DNA of 64,000 bases from JAYRSJ01 sp041920215 (GCA_041920215.1 JAYRSJ010000001.1:248001-312000), one strand, 5' to 3'. Shown: positions 32,708-41,482, numbered from the stretch's first letter. The notes: generated from the letters alone by a model not told the origin. Numbers and translations: made by a program.

Positions 32708-35488
32708 TCATAGCCGGGCCAGCAGCACATCCACTTCGGCGGTTTCGGCGAAGTTCTGGCCCACTTGCTTGAGCTTTTGCAGTTCCTCGCGCGCGCGTTC
32801 CTTGTTGCCAGCCTGCAGATACATGCGAGCCAGGTGCAGGCGGTAGGACGGCACCTCGGGCTGGCGCCTGACCAACTCGGTCTGCAGGCTCAGAGCACGC
32901 TCCAGCTGTCGCTCAGCCGCCAGGGCCAAGGCCAACGTGTCCTGGATCGCCCCATCGTTGGGTCGCAGGGCGATGGCCCGCTGGGCCAGTGCCAGTGCAC
33001 CGGTCTTGCCCTGCTTGAGCAGCATCGAGGCTGCGTTGTTGAGCGCCACCGCATTGCCTGGCTGAAGCGCTACCAGCTCCCGGTACCAGCGCTCCGCCTG
33101 CGCCCAGTCGCGGCGCGCCAGAGCAAGATCACCTAAATAGGCGCGGAAGGCAGCATCCACCGGCCGGAACGCCAGTCGCGCCTGCACCAGGCCCTGCGCC
33201 TCGGCATCCCGGCCATGGTTCAGCAAGGCCTGGTGAAGTTTGACCGCCGCCTCCGGCGACTGGCTGACTTGCATGGCCTTGCGAAACAGGGTCAGTGCCT
33301 GCTCCTTGCTGCCGTACTGCTGCTCAATCTCGCCCTCGAAATGAAAACCGACTGCGTCCATGGGCCGCTGCTGCTGCACCTGACGTGCAACGGTCAACGC
33401 CGCCGGCACCTTGCCCTGCTTGACCAGCAAGCCGATCAATGCCGACTGGGCCACCAGCAGCTTGGGTGACATCTCCAGCGCACGGCGCAAATGCCGCTCG
33501 GCACTCGCGGTATCGCCCAGCGCGATATGCGCATTCGCAAGCCCCAGTTGCACGGCAGGCAGACGCGGCTGCTGCAGTGCCAGGGCCTCGAAGCTGCTGA
33601 GCGCCTTGCGCGACTCTCCGGCGGCCAACTGCACGCGGCCCTGCGCATGCAGGATCTCGGGCTCGCTGGGCAAGACCTCAACCGCCTCTGCCGCCGCCGC
33701 CAGCGCCGATTTCAGGTCCTTGTTGTCGAGGTGGTTGTTGATCAGTCGCAACCTCGGCTCGGCCATTGCGGGCGCGGCCTTGATCGCAGCCCGGTACTGT
33801 GCCGACACCAGTTGCGGCGCTGCACCGCTGTAGGCGAGCACATCAGCCAGTGCGTACATCAGCGCAATATTGCCTGGATCACGCTGCAGCAAGGCTTCAT
33901 AGCGCATCCGCGCGTGCTCGACCTTGCCGTCACCGATATCCAGCTGCGCCAGCGCGGCCAGGGCCGGCAGGTACCCCGGCGTCAGCGCCAGCGCGCGTTC
34001 AAAACTGGCACGCGCCGCCGTCGGGTTGCCCAGCGCCAGTTGGATGCGGCCCCGCAGTTGCGCAGTCAGGGGCTGATTTGGCAAGGCCAGCTCAAGCTCG
34101 GCGACCGCTTTTTGTGCCTTGTCCAGATGCCCCTGGCTCAGATGAGCGGCCACCAGACCGAGCTTGGCCGTCACTGCCATCTCGGGGCCTTTTGCCAGCG
34201 TTTCCAGCCTGTCGACAGCGGCGTCGCCCTCCGCGCGGCCCAGCTGGCTCAGCGAAAGTCCGGCCTGCAGGCGGCTGTCACCCGGGCTCTGCCGCAGTGC
34301 ACGCTGGTACAGATGCTGGGCCCGCTCGGGCTGCCCACGCAAAAGCTCGGCCTGGGCCGCCAACGCCAGCACCTCGGGCCGCGTCTCTTTGCGCTCCAAC
34401 TCTGGGCCCAGCAGGGTCAGCACAGAGTCAGCGCGCCCCAGACGCAGGTAGAGCTGCGCCAGCGTGTGCCTGGCCATCGCCGACTGTGGCGCCAGCGCCA
34501 GACTTTGCTCCAGCAGGGGCTGGGCTGCCGCGAGATTCTCAAGACGGTACTCGGTCGCCCCGGCAAGCTCGAGCAGTATCGGATCCGTGCCGGCCGCCGC
34601 GGTCAGCAAGGGCTTGAGCGTCGCACGCGCTGCCTGGAAGTCCTTGCGGGCGAACTGCACCAGGGCCTCCAGCACATGGGTGAAGGCCTGTTTGGGCAGC
34701 TTGGCCTTCACTTCAGCCACATGCGCCGCAGCGGCAGCATGCTCGCCCCGAGCCAGCAGGATTTCTATGATGCCTCGGTGCGCCACCGCCAGATCCAGCC
34801 GCTTGGCCACAGCCTGGCGGAAAGAGGCCAGCGCAGCGAGCGGGTCCTGCAACTCGTTCTGCTGCAAAGCCGCCTTGTAGAGCCACACCTCGTAGCCCGC
34901 GTCGGCCGCCTGGCCCGCCTGCTCAAGCGCCGCCACCGCCGCCTCCACCTCCCCGCGCGCCGCCAGCAGCCTGGCACGCAGATGCAGGGCGCGCGCCATG
35001 CCAGGCGCGGCCTGCAAGGCCTCGTCGACCAGTCGTTCAGCCATTTGCGTGCGGCCCAGCCGTTCGTGCGCAGCGGCCAGACTGGTCTTGAGCGAGGCAT
35101 CGGCCATCGGCTCGGGCAGACTGCGCCCTTGATAGCGCTCCACCACCTTCTGGAACGCGCCGGACTGCAGCTGGGCCAAGGCCAGATCGGGCAGCACCTC
35201 GACCTCCGGACGGCCCTGCTCCAGCGCCTTGGCCAGTTCGATGGCCGCTGCCGCGTACTCCCCATTGCGCATCAGCGCCAGCCCCAGCAGATGGCGTGCT
35301 TCAGGAAGGTCGGGATCCTGCTGCAGGGCCGACTTGAGCTGCAAGACGGCGGTCGCCACCTTTTCCTGGGCCAGGGACTCGCGCGCCGAGGCGATCAGTT
35401 GCGCCTCGGACGGCTTGTTGCAGGCCTGCAGCGCAAGCGCCATCGCGACGACCAGGACGCGCTGTTTCATCCATCGATCACCAGCCAT
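32708..35488 (-). CDS. prsT: PEP-CTERM system TPR-repeat lipoprotein PrsT
   Basis: The 926-residue protein starts with a lipoprotein signal (LVVAMALALQAC, Cys23 as lipobox Cys) and consists almost wholly of tetratricopeptide repeats. Typical lines are ARHLLGLALMRNGEYAAAAIELAKAL and ALNNAASMLLKQGKTGALALAQRAIALRP. This size and layout match PrsT, a protein tied to exosortase A/PEP-CTERM systems that make exopolysaccharide. GGAGG lies about five bases before the ATG at 35488; an in-frame ATG at 35470 would still keep the signal. No exosortase or polysaccharide genes lie within the window, so the rest of the system must be elsewhere. Confidence 0.87.
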   Translation of the reverse strand: MAGDRWMKQRVLVVAMALALQACNKPSEAQLIASARESLAQEKVATAVLQLKSALQQDPDLPEARHLLGLALMRNGEYAAAAIELAKALEQGRPEVEVLPDLALAQLQSGAFQKVVERYQGRSLPEPMADASLKTSLAAAHERLGRTQMAERLVDEALQAAPGMARALHLRARLLAARGEVEAAVAALEQAGQAADAGYEVWLYKAALQQNELQDPLAALASFRQAVAKRLDLAVAHRGIIEILLARGEHAAAAAHVAEVKAKLPKQAFTHVLEALVQFARKDFQAARATLKPLLTAAAGTDPILLELAGATEYRLENLAAAQPLLEQSLALAPQSAMARHTLAQLYLRLGRADSVLTLLGPELERKETRPEVLALAAQAELLRGQPERAQHLYQRALRQSPGDSRLQAGLSLSQLGRAEGDAAVDRLETLAKGPEMAVTAKLGLVAAHLSQGHLDKAQKAVAELELALPNQPLTAQLRGRIQLALGNPTAARASFERALALTPGYLPALAALAQLDIGDGKVEHARMRYEALLQRDPGNIALMYALADVLAYSGAAPQLVSAQYRAAIKAAPAMAEPRLRLINNHLDNKDLKSALAAAAEAVEVLPSEPEILHAQGRVQLAAGESRKALSSFEALALQQPRLPAVQLGLANAHIALGDTASAERHLRRALEMSPKLLVAQSALIGLLVKQGKVPAALTVARQVQQQRPMDAVGFHFEGEIEQQYGSKEQALTLFRKAMQVSQSPEAAVKLHQALLNHGRDAEAQGLVQARLAFRPVDAAFRAYLGDLALARRDWAQAERWYRELVALQPGNAVALNNAASMLLKQGKTGALALAQRAIALRPNDGAIQDTLALALAAERQLERALSLQTELVRRQPEVPSYRLHLARMYLQAGNKERAREELQKLKQVGQNFAETAEVDVLLARL

Positions 35489-35552
35489 GCTGCCCTCCGG
35501 TTGCGAGCCATTCTAGGCAGGCAAGCGGCTGGGGCGGTTAGCATCCGCCCCC

Positions 35553-35945
35553 ATGAATCAATGGATGGGATGGGCACTGGCCCTGGTCGCCCTGACCCTG
35601 GGCGGCGTGTTCTATGGCTGGCAGGGGGTGCTGCTGGCCCTGTCGGGCGTGGTGTTCTGGCTGCTGATGCAGTTCACCCGGCTGATGCGCCTGATGCGCA
35701 TGGCCGGCAGCGCGCCGGTGGGCCATGTCGACAGCGCGGTGATGCTCAACGCGAAGCTCAGGCCGGGCATGCGCATGATCGAGGTGCTGCCGCTGACCCG
35801 CAGCCTGGGCCAGAAGCTGGCCGACGCGCCCGAGACCTGGCGCTGGGCGGACAACAGCGGCGCCAGCGTCGAGCTGGTGATCGAGAACGCGCGGCTGGCG
35901 CGCTGGGAGTTGAAGCGGCCGGCCGACGCCCAGCCGGCCGGCTGA
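35553..35945 (+). CDS. Small membrane protein of unknown function
   Basis: The 130-residue protein has two hydrophobic segments near the N-terminus (ALALVALTLGGVFYGWQ and VLLALSGVVFWLLMQF). A soluble part of about 85 residues follows, with LRPGMRMIEVLPLTRSLGQKL and WRWADNSGASVELVIENARLARWEL. I do not recognise a named family; similar small proteins are common in Burkholderiales. It stands alone, divergent from prsT and convergent with a PEP-CTERM gene. Confidence 0.72.
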   Translation: MNQWMGWALALVALTLGGVFYGWQGVLLALSGVVFWLLMQFTRLMRLMRMAGSAPVGHVDSAVMLNAKLRPGMRMIEVLPLTRSLGQKLADAPETWRWADNSGASVELVIENARLARWELKRPADAQPAG

Positions 35946-35958
35946 GCGGTCGCAGCGC

Positions 35959-36558
35959 TCAACGGCGGCGACGGCCCGCCATGAAGCCCACCGCGGCCAG
36001 CCCGGCCAGCATCAGCGCATAGCTCTGCGGCTCGGGCACGGCGGTGACGACGGGCATGGCGCCGAGGTAGATGGCATGCGACAGGCCGTTGACCTGCTTG
36101 TCGACCACGCCTCTGACATCGAAGCTGATCTGGCTGATGCCCTCGCTGCCGCCGTCGAACAGGTAGAAGCTGTAGGCATTGGCCTGCTTCAGGCCGATCA
36201 CGAACAGGCCGGTGGCCTTGGTGCCGACATCGAAGTTCAGCGTGAAGTCATCGCCCCGATCGCTGAAGACGCCGTGATCTGCCGCATTGCTCATGCTGTA
36301 GCTCATGCTGGCGTCGTAGCTGAAGCCCTCGTCACCGAAGCGGCTGTTCAGCAGCGCAATCTGCTCGGCACTCAGCGAGCCGCCCAGATTGCCGCTGTAG
36401 GCACCAGCGCAGTCGATGAAGGCAGCCTCGGTACTGCCGCTGGCGCAGGACACGCCGGTGAGCTGCAGCCCCGAACCAGGCTTGGCGGCTTGGGCGCCGG
36501 CCGTCAGGCCCAGGCCGGCGATCAGGACGGTACTCAGCAGGGCGGTCTTGATACTCAT
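35959..36558 (-). CDS. PEP-CTERM sorting domain-containing protein
   Basis: The 199-residue protein has a signal peptide (LLSTVLIAGLGLTAGAQA, about residues 7-24) and a C-terminal PEP-CTERM signal (VPEPQSYALMLAGLAAVGFMAGRRRR region). The mature part (about 150 residues) is beta-rich, with two Cys near its start and the segment FVIGLKQANAYSFYLFDGG, a pattern seen in several small PEP-CTERM proteins of unknown function. Unlike the gene at 31752, I could not find a good sigma-54 promoter upstream. Confidence 0.85.
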   Translation of the reverse strand: MSIKTALLSTVLIAGLGLTAGAQAAKPGSGLQLTGVSCASGSTEAAFIDCAGAYSGNLGGSLSAEQIALLNSRFGDEGFSYDASMSYSMSNAADHGVFSDRGDDFTLNFDVGTKATGLFVIGLKQANAYSFYLFDGGSEGISQISFDVRGVVDKQVNGLSHAIYLGAMPVVTAVPEPQSYALMLAGLAAVGFMAGRRRR

Positions 36559-36778
36559 GGGGCGTCTTCTTCATCTGCAACTGAACTAGCAGCGACTCTA
36601 GGGTTGACCCTGAGCACGCGCCAGTCCTGCGCCCCCTGCAGACGGGGGGAACTTGAGCCGCCGCAAGGGCCGAGGCGTGATTTCCATCACGGCGAAGGCG
36701 CGGCCCGAGGGCATGTGCCCGGCCTGCATAAAATCGGTGCTTCGCGCCCCTCATACAAAACTGCAGCAAGGAGTTCCC

Positions 36779-37714
36779 ATGTCGATGGACGATCGCGACG
36801 GCAAGATCTGGATGGATGGCCAGATGGTGGACTGGCGCGATGCCAAGATCCATGTGCTCTCCCACACGCTGCACTATGGCTGCGGCGCCTTCGAGGGCGT
36901 GCGCGCCTACAAGACCGACAAAGGCACGGCCATCTTCCGCCTGCGCGAGCACACCGAGCGCCTGTTCAACAGCGCCAAGATCCTGCGCATGAAGATCCCC
37001 TTCTCGATCGAGCAGGTCGAGGAGGCGCAGAAGGCCGTGGTGCGCGAGAACCAGCTTGAGAGCTGCTATCTGCGGCCACTGACCTGGATAGGCTCCGAGA
37101 AGCTGGGCGTCAGCCCCAAGGGCAACAAGATCCACCTGATGGTGGCTGCCTGGGCCTGGGGCGCCTATCTGGGCGAGGAGGGCATGCGCCGCGGCATCCG
37201 CGTCAAGACCAGCAGCTACACCCGCCACCATGTCAACATCACGATGACCCAGGCCAAGGCGGTGAGCAACTACACCAACAGCATCCTGGCAAATATGGAG
37301 GCCACCGAGGAGGGCTATGACGAGGCCCTGCTGCTGGACGCCTCGGGCTTCGTCTCCGAAGGCGCGGGCGAGAACCTCTTCGTGATCAAGGGCGGTGTGG
37401 TCTACACACCCGATCTATCGGCCGGCGCGCTCAACGGCATCACCCGCAACACCATCTTCCACATCTGCCAGGACCTGGGCCTGAAGCTGGTGGAGAAGCG
37501 CATCACCCGCGATGAGGTCTATATCTGCGACGAGGCCTTTTTCACTGGCACCGCCGCCGAGGTGACGCCGATACGCGAGCTGGACCGCATCGAGCTGGGC
37601 AGCGCCGACTATGTGGGCCGCCGCGGCCCCATCACCGAGAAAATCCAGGCTGCCTTCTTTGACATCGTCAACGGCCGCAACCCCAAATACGCCCACTGGC
37701 TGAGCCTGATCTGA
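36779..37714 (+). CDS. ilvE: Branched-chain amino acid aminotransferase
   Basis: IlvE makes leucine, isoleucine and valine from their keto acids using PLP. The 311-residue protein has the PLP lysine Lys160 in ITMTQAKAVSNYTNS, Glu194 in GFVSEGAGENLF, and the substrate-loop block HYGCGAFEGVRAY. The ATG at 36779 follows AAGGAG at a good distance; an in-frame ATG at 36653 lacks family similarity. The next gene, a small zinc-finger protein, begins 16 bp later, the usual Burkholderiales arrangement. Confidence 0.95.
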   Translation: MSMDDRDGKIWMDGQMVDWRDAKIHVLSHTLHYGCGAFEGVRAYKTDKGTAIFRLREHTERLFNSAKILRMKIPFSIEQVEEAQKAVVRENQLESCYLRPLTWIGSEKLGVSPKGNKIHLMVAAWAWGAYLGEEGMRRGIRVKTSSYTRHHVNITMTQAKAVSNYTNSILANMEATEEGYDEALLLDASGFVSEGAGENLFVIKGGVVYTPDLSAGALNGITRNTIFHICQDLGLKLVEKRITRDEVYICDEAFFTGTAAEVTPIRELDRIELGSADYVGRRGPITEKIQAAFFDIVNGRNPKYAHWLSLI

Positions 37715-37730
37715 GGAAAGAAGAGAACCC

Positions 37731-37940
37731 ATGAATGAAGCCAAAGCAGTCGTCGAAGTGACGGCCCAGGAAGTGCAAGGCCCCGGCGTGGTCGCCTGCC
37801 CCAACCCCAAGATGCCGCTGTGGAGCAATCACCCGCGCGTCTTCATCGACATCACGCATGGCGAGGACGGCGGCAAGTGCCCCTATTGCGGCACGGTCTA
37901 CAGGCTCAAGGCCGGCGAGCATCTGCACAGCCACCACTGA
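37731..37940 (+). CDS. Small zinc-finger protein (zf-CHCC type)
   Basis: The 69-residue protein contains the CHCC zinc site known from the NDUFS6 subunit of complex I and its bacterial relatives: a Cys in VVACPNP, a His in SNHPRVFIDI and the pair CPYCG, followed by TVYRLKAG. The C-terminus is His-rich (HLHSHH). Its function in bacteria is not established. It lies between ilvE and a SnoaL-like gene and is probably co-transcribed with both. Confidence 0.88.
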   Translation: MNEAKAVVEVTAQEVQGPGVVACPNPKMPLWSNHPRVFIDITHGEDGGKCPYCGTVYRLKAGEHLHSHH

Positions 37941-37946
37941 GCCAGC

Positions 37947-38396
37947 ATGCAGCATCAACGCGCCCAGACCGCCGCCCTGCTCGCCTCGCCCGAGGACACC
38001 GAGCAGCAGTTCTATGAAGCCCTGCAGAGCGCCGACCTCGAGCGCCTGATGCAGGTCTGGGCGGACGAGGACGAGGTCTCCTGCGTGCACCCCGGCGGGC
38101 CGCGTCTGGTGGGGCTGGGCGCGATACGCGCTGCCTTCGAGACCCTGTTCGGCCAGGGCGCCATCCCGGTTCATCCCGCACGGGTGCGACGCCTGCAGAC
38201 CGGCGACACCGCCATCCACCAGGTGCTGGAGCGGGTGCAGGTCGAAGGCCCGCAGGGCCAGCAAAGCGCCTGGGTGATCGCCACCAATGTCTATCTAAAG
38301 ACGGCGCTGGGCTGGCGCATGGTGCTGCACCATGCCAGCCCCGGCACCGCCCACGATATCCAGGAGGTGGTCGAGGAACCGGCCACGCTGCATTGA
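37947..38396 (+). CDS. SnoaL/NTF2-like protein (DUF4440 type)
   Basis: The 149-residue protein has the cone-shaped NTF2-like pattern: TEQQFYEALQSADLERLMQVWADEDEVSCVHPGGPRLVG at the start, and ATNVYLKTALGWRMVLHHASP at the end. These proteins range from enzymes to ketosteroid-binding folds, so no reaction can be claimed. It starts 6 bp after the zinc-finger gene, and its stop codon directly abuts the start of the YheT-like hydrolase gene, so the set forms an operon. Confidence 0.85.
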   Translation: MQHQRAQTAALLASPEDTEQQFYEALQSADLERLMQVWADEDEVSCVHPGGPRLVGLGAIRAAFETLFGQGAIPVHPARVRRLQTGDTAIHQVLERVQVEGPQGQQSAWVIATNVYLKTALGWRMVLHHASPGTAHDIQEVVEEPATLH

Positions 38397-39380
38397 ATGA
38401 ACGGCATGCGCTATCGCGCGCCGCTGTGGCTGCCCGGCGGCCACGCCCAGACCATCTGGCCGGCGCTGTATGCGCGGCGCTACCAGGGCACGCCGCCACA
38501 GTTCCGGCGCGAGCGCTGGACGACGCCGGACGGTGACTTCGTCGATGTGGATTGGCTGCTCAGCCCCCCGGCGAACGCCGGCCAGCCGCTGCTGGTGCTC
38601 TTCCACGGCCTGGAGGGCAGCTCGCAGAGCCAGTATGTGCAAGCCTTTGCCGATGTGGCGCGGCAGCGCGGCTGGGCCTTCGCGCTGCCGCATTTCCGCG
38701 GCTGCTCCGGCGAGCTGAACCTGGCACCGCGGGCCTACCACTCGGGCGACTATGAGGAGGTGGGCTGGATGCTGGAGCGCTTCAAGGCCACCCAGGGTGG
38801 CGGCCCGCTGATCGCGGCCGGTGTCTCGCTGGGCGGCAATGCGCTGCTGCGCTGGGCCCAGGAGTCGGGCCACAGCGCGGCAGCCAGCGCCCGCGCGGTC
38901 TGCGCGATCTGCTCGCCCGTCGACCTGGCGGCCTCCGGGCGGGCCATCGGCCAGGGCTTCAACCGCCTCGTCTACACCCGCATGTTCCTGCGCACCATGG
39001 TGCCCAAGGCCTTGCGCAAGCTGGAGCAGCATCCCGGCCTCTTCGACGGCGAACGCCTGCGCCAGGCGCGCGATCTGTACGAGTTCGACAATCTCTTCAC
39101 CGCACCGCTGCATGGCTTCCGCGATACCGAGGACTACTGGGCGCGTGCCTCGGCCAAGCCGCATCTGCGCCAGATCCGCATCCCGGCCCTGCTGCTCAAT
39201 GCGCTGAACGACCCCTTCGTACCGGCTGCCTGCCTGCCGCAGGCCCGCGATGCCGGCCCGCATGTGACCCTCTGGCAGCCTGCGCAGGGCGGCCATGTGG
39301 GTTTTCCGGCCGGCGCGCCGCCGGCCCATGTGCAGGCCATGCCAGCCCAGGTCTGCGACTGGCTGGCGCAGGCGCTATAA
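38397..39380 (+). CDS. YheT-like alpha/beta hydrolase
   Basis: The 327-residue protein starts with the YheT signature LWLPGGHAQTIWPAL. It has the oxyanion-hole loop VLFHGLEGSSQS, the nucleophile elbow GVSLGGN (Ser near residue 143), an Asp in LNALNDPF and a C-terminal QGGHVGF with the catalytic His. YheT-type enzymes are putative esterases of unknown natural substrate. The gene starts immediately after the SnoaL-like stop codon. Confidence 0.9.
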   Translation: MNGMRYRAPLWLPGGHAQTIWPALYARRYQGTPPQFRRERWTTPDGDFVDVDWLLSPPANAGQPLLVLFHGLEGSSQSQYVQAFADVARQRGWAFALPHFRGCSGELNLAPRAYHSGDYEEVGWMLERFKATQGGGPLIAAGVSLGGNALLRWAQESGHSAAASARAVCAICSPVDLAASGRAIGQGFNRLVYTRMFLRTMVPKALRKLEQHPGLFDGERLRQARDLYEFDNLFTAPLHGFRDTEDYWARASAKPHLRQIRIPALLLNALNDPFVPAACLPQARDAGPHVTLWQPAQGGHVGFPAGAPPAHVQAMPAQVCDWLAQAL

Positions 39381-39387
39381 AGCAGTC

Positions 39388-39960
39388 ATGGACCCGATCG
39401 TCGAAGCCGCGCTGAAGAAATGGCCCAATGTGCCGCATTGCTATGGCTGGCTGGCCCTGGACGCGCGTGGCGACTGGTATATGCGCGACGAGCGCATCCA
39501 AGCCGCCGGCCCTTTCCCGCGCATCAAGGGCAGCCGCATCCAGCATGAGAAGCTGCTGGCCTTCATCCAGCGCAACTATGGCGTCGACGCGCTGGGCGCC
39601 TGGTTCTTCCAGAACGGGCCGCAGCGGGTCTATCTGCAGCTGGAGGCCGCGCCCTGGATCTGGCGGCTGACGGCTGCTGCAGAAGGCCCCCCGCTGGTCC
39701 ACAGCCATACCGGCCTGGCCGCAGGGCCGGTCGAGGCCGTCTGGCTGGACGAGCAGGACCGGCTGCTTCTCGCCTGCCCGCAGGGCCTTGGCCTGGTGCA
39801 CAGCCTGGACATGGAGACGGCCGCCGATGCGGTGGAAGCCGGCCTCTGGCAGCCCCAGCCCTGTCTTCATGCCGAGCTGCTGCAGCGCTACCGGGTGCAG
39901 CTGGCGCCCCGCGCTGATGCCGCCGCATCAGCCGGGACCGGCGGCCCTCAGACGGCGTAG
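39388..39960 (+). CDS. Conserved protein of unknown function (DUF-type)
   Basis: The 190-residue cytoplasmic protein starts MDPIVEAALKKWPNVPHCYGWLALDARG, a pattern I recognise from a conserved, uncharacterised proteobacterial family, but I cannot give its number safely. It also contains GSRIQHEKLLAFIQRNYGVDALGAWFFQNGPQRVYLQLE. The ATG at 39388 lies 7 bp after the YheT-like stop codon, so it is probably the last gene of the ilvE transcript. No catalytic motif is visible. Confidence 0.78.
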   Translation: MDPIVEAALKKWPNVPHCYGWLALDARGDWYMRDERIQAAGPFPRIKGSRIQHEKLLAFIQRNYGVDALGAWFFQNGPQRVYLQLEAAPWIWRLTAAAEGPPLVHSHTGLAAGPVEAVWLDEQDRLLLACPQGLGLVHSLDMETAADAVEAGLWQPQPCLHAELLQRYRVQLAPRADAAASAGTGGPQTA

Positions 39961-39973
39961 TCAAGCGGCGCAG

Positions 39974-40831
39974 TCAGGGGCGGTAGTCGGGCAGCTCGCG
40001 CAGGCGGCCGATCTCGGTCCACCAGGCCTCGGCCAGGCGACGCTCCGCCTCGCTCGCGCCCTGGCGCAGCGCCACATGAAAGTCGCTGACCAGCAGCGGC
40101 TTGGCCAGCATCTGCAGCGCGGGGCGCTCGGCATTGCGCTCACGCTCGCGCAGCAGCGGCTCCAGGTCCTCGCGCAGCCCGATCGCCAGATCGACCCGGC
40201 CGGCCGCCAGCTTGGCCAGCAGCTGCCGGCTGTTCAGCGCCGCATCGTCAACGCCCAGCCCCAGGGACTGCACCGCTTCGGTGGTGAAGCGCGCCGACCC
40301 ACGGACGCCGACCAGCGGTGGCGCTGCGGCAGGCGCGAGGCCGGTGATCTGGCGGCCGTCCCAGCCCAGGCTGCTGTCGTTGCGCTTGACCCAGACCACC
40401 GCGAGTCGCACGACCCGCCGCTCGGCATCGACCACCCCCTCCTTCATCGGAAACTGGGCCGTCAGCAGATTGGCCGCAATCGGTGCCGCAATGACGGCCT
40501 CGAGCGCGCCGCCGTCGAACAACAGCCGGCAGCGCCGGATGGGGTAGCGCAGCAGCTCCACCGTCAGACCCACCCGCCGGCCCGCATCGATCAGCAGGCG
40601 TTCCGAAACACCCGGCCGTGCCGGGTCGTTGTTCAGATAGGGCGGCACCTGCAGATCGGTGACGCAGACCCGCCAGGGGCGCTGTGCCTCTGCCGATGCC
40701 GATGCCGATGCCGATGCCGATGCCGATGCCGCTGATGCTGCTGCATCGCTGCTGGCGGCGGCGCACAGCGCGAGCGCAGCCACAGCAGGCAAGCGGCTCA
40801 GCATCGGCTGGAGCGGAGGCCAGTGTTTCAT
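39974..40831 (-). CDS. Periplasmic substrate-binding-like protein with Ala-Ser repeat linker (orphan)
   Basis: The 285-residue protein has a signal peptide (about residues 1-27, LSRLPAVAALALCAAASS). A low-complexity Ala-Ser linker (about 33-47) follows, encoded by a hexanucleotide repeat. The family-3-like binding domain begins at RPWRVCVTDLQVPPYLNND. The later part contains GLGVDDAALNSRQLLAKLAAGRVDLAIGLRED, typical of binding-protein lobe two. The ATG at 40831 begins the signal peptide; ATGs at 40837, 40849 and 40897 are alternatives, and none has a good ribosome-binding site. It has no transporter partner. Confidence 0.75.
   Translation of the reverse strand: MKHWPPLQPMLSRLPAVAALALCAAASSDAAASAASASASASASASAEAQRPWRVCVTDLQVPPYLNNDPARPGVSERLLIDAGRRVGLTVELLRYPIRRCRLLFDGGALEAVIAAPIAANLLTAQFPMKEGVVDAERRVVRLAVVWVKRNDSSLGWDGRQITGLAPAAAPPLVGVRGSARFTTEAVQSLGLGVDDAALNSRQLLAKLAAGRVDLAIGLREDLEPLLRERERNAERPALQMLAKPLLVSDFHVALRQGASEAERRLAEAWWTEIGRLRELPDYRP
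40692..40733. repeat. Hexanucleotide microsatellite (GCCGAT)6 plus one variant unit
   Basis: Six perfect copies of GCCGAT (40692-40727) are followed by GCCGCT (40728-40733). On the coding (minus) strand this gives alternating Ala and Ser just after the signal peptide of the binding protein. Changes in copy number would keep the frame and alter linker length only. Confidence 0.9.
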
Positions 40832-40867
40832 CGTCATTGCCACGAGCATAGCGTCAGCGCGGCGGCG

Positions 40868-40892
40868 AAAAAAAGCCGACCCACGGTCGGCT
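40868..40892 (-). terminator. Intrinsic terminator after the cytochrome c gene
   Basis: On the minus strand an 8-bp stem AGCCGACC/GGTCGGCT (plus-strand 40874-40881 and 40885-40892) with a 3-base loop is followed by a run of T residues (A run at 40868-40874 on the plus strand). It lies about 50 bp past the cytochrome c stop codon. Confidence 0.88.
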
Positions 40893-40942
40893 CTCACTGT
40901 GCGGCCGCGCAGGTCGGCGACCTGCGCTGCACCTGCTCTGGC

Positions 40943-41482
40943 TTACTGGGCGGCCGAGGCGGCAGCCGCCGGAGCCTTGGGCTCCTCGAACTTGGCGCCA
41001 CCCTGGTTGGCCAGATAGACCACTGCGCGTGCAATCTCCAGATCGCTGTGATCGCCGCCGCCCTGGGCGCCCATCGCGCCCTTACCCTTCAGGGCCGAGT
41101 TCAGCAGCGCCTCGTAACCGGTCGCCACGCGCGCGCCCCAGGCTGCGGCATCGGCCAGTTTGGGAGCGCCAGCTGCGCCGGTGGCATGGCAGGCCGCGCA
41201 CTGGGCCTGGTAGACCTGCTCGCCGGTCTTCAGCGCGGCCGGGTTGGACAGGTCCTTCAGCTCGATGCTGCCGATAGGCTGGATGCGCGCAGCCACGGCC
41301 TCAGCCTCCAGTGCCTCGCTGCCTGCTGCCGGCTTGCTGTCGCTGGACACATAGTTGGCCAGCATGATGATCACGATCACCGGCACCACAAAGGCAAACA
41401 GCACCGCCCAGATCAGCTGCTTGGGCGTCTTGATCGGGCCCTCGTGGGCTTCTTCGTGATCGTGGTCGTGGGTTCCGCTCAT
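40943..41482 (-). CDS. Membrane-anchored c-type cytochrome (c5-like)
   Basis: The 179-residue protein has a His-rich cytoplasmic start (HDHDHEEAHE) and one membrane anchor (about residues 23-43). A periplasmic monoheme domain follows, with the heme site CAACH (Cys95, Cys98, His99) and a probable axial Met137 in GKGAMGAQGG, typical of cytochrome c5 proteins. It ends in an Ala/Pro-rich tail. It probably carries electrons to a terminal oxidase or another respiratory partner. It is alone, followed by a terminator, and upstream of tRNA-Arg on the opposite strand. Confidence 0.9.
   Translation of the reverse strand: MSGTHDHDHEEAHEGPIKTPKQLIWAVLFAFVVPVIVIIMLANYVSSDSKPAAGSEALEAEAVAARIQPIGSIELKDLSNPAALKTGEQVYQAQCAACHATGAAGAPKLADAAAWGARVATGYEALLNSALKGKGAMGAQGGGDHSDLEIARAVVYLANQGGAKFEEPKAPAAAASAAQ

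Noticed and set aside
33491..36022. An 843-codon plus-strand open frame opposite prsT
   Set aside because: TPR repeats and the lipobox lie on the minus strand; the plus-strand frame is a shadow.
36559..36652. A sigma-54 promoter before the PEP-CTERM gene at 35959
   Set aside because: No sequence there keeps both GG and GC at the right spacing; the best match has GC in place of the -24 GG.
40692..40733. The hexanucleotide repeat as a CRISPR array or mobile-element end
   Set aside because: The unit is six bases with no spacers and encodes a plain Ala-Ser linker.
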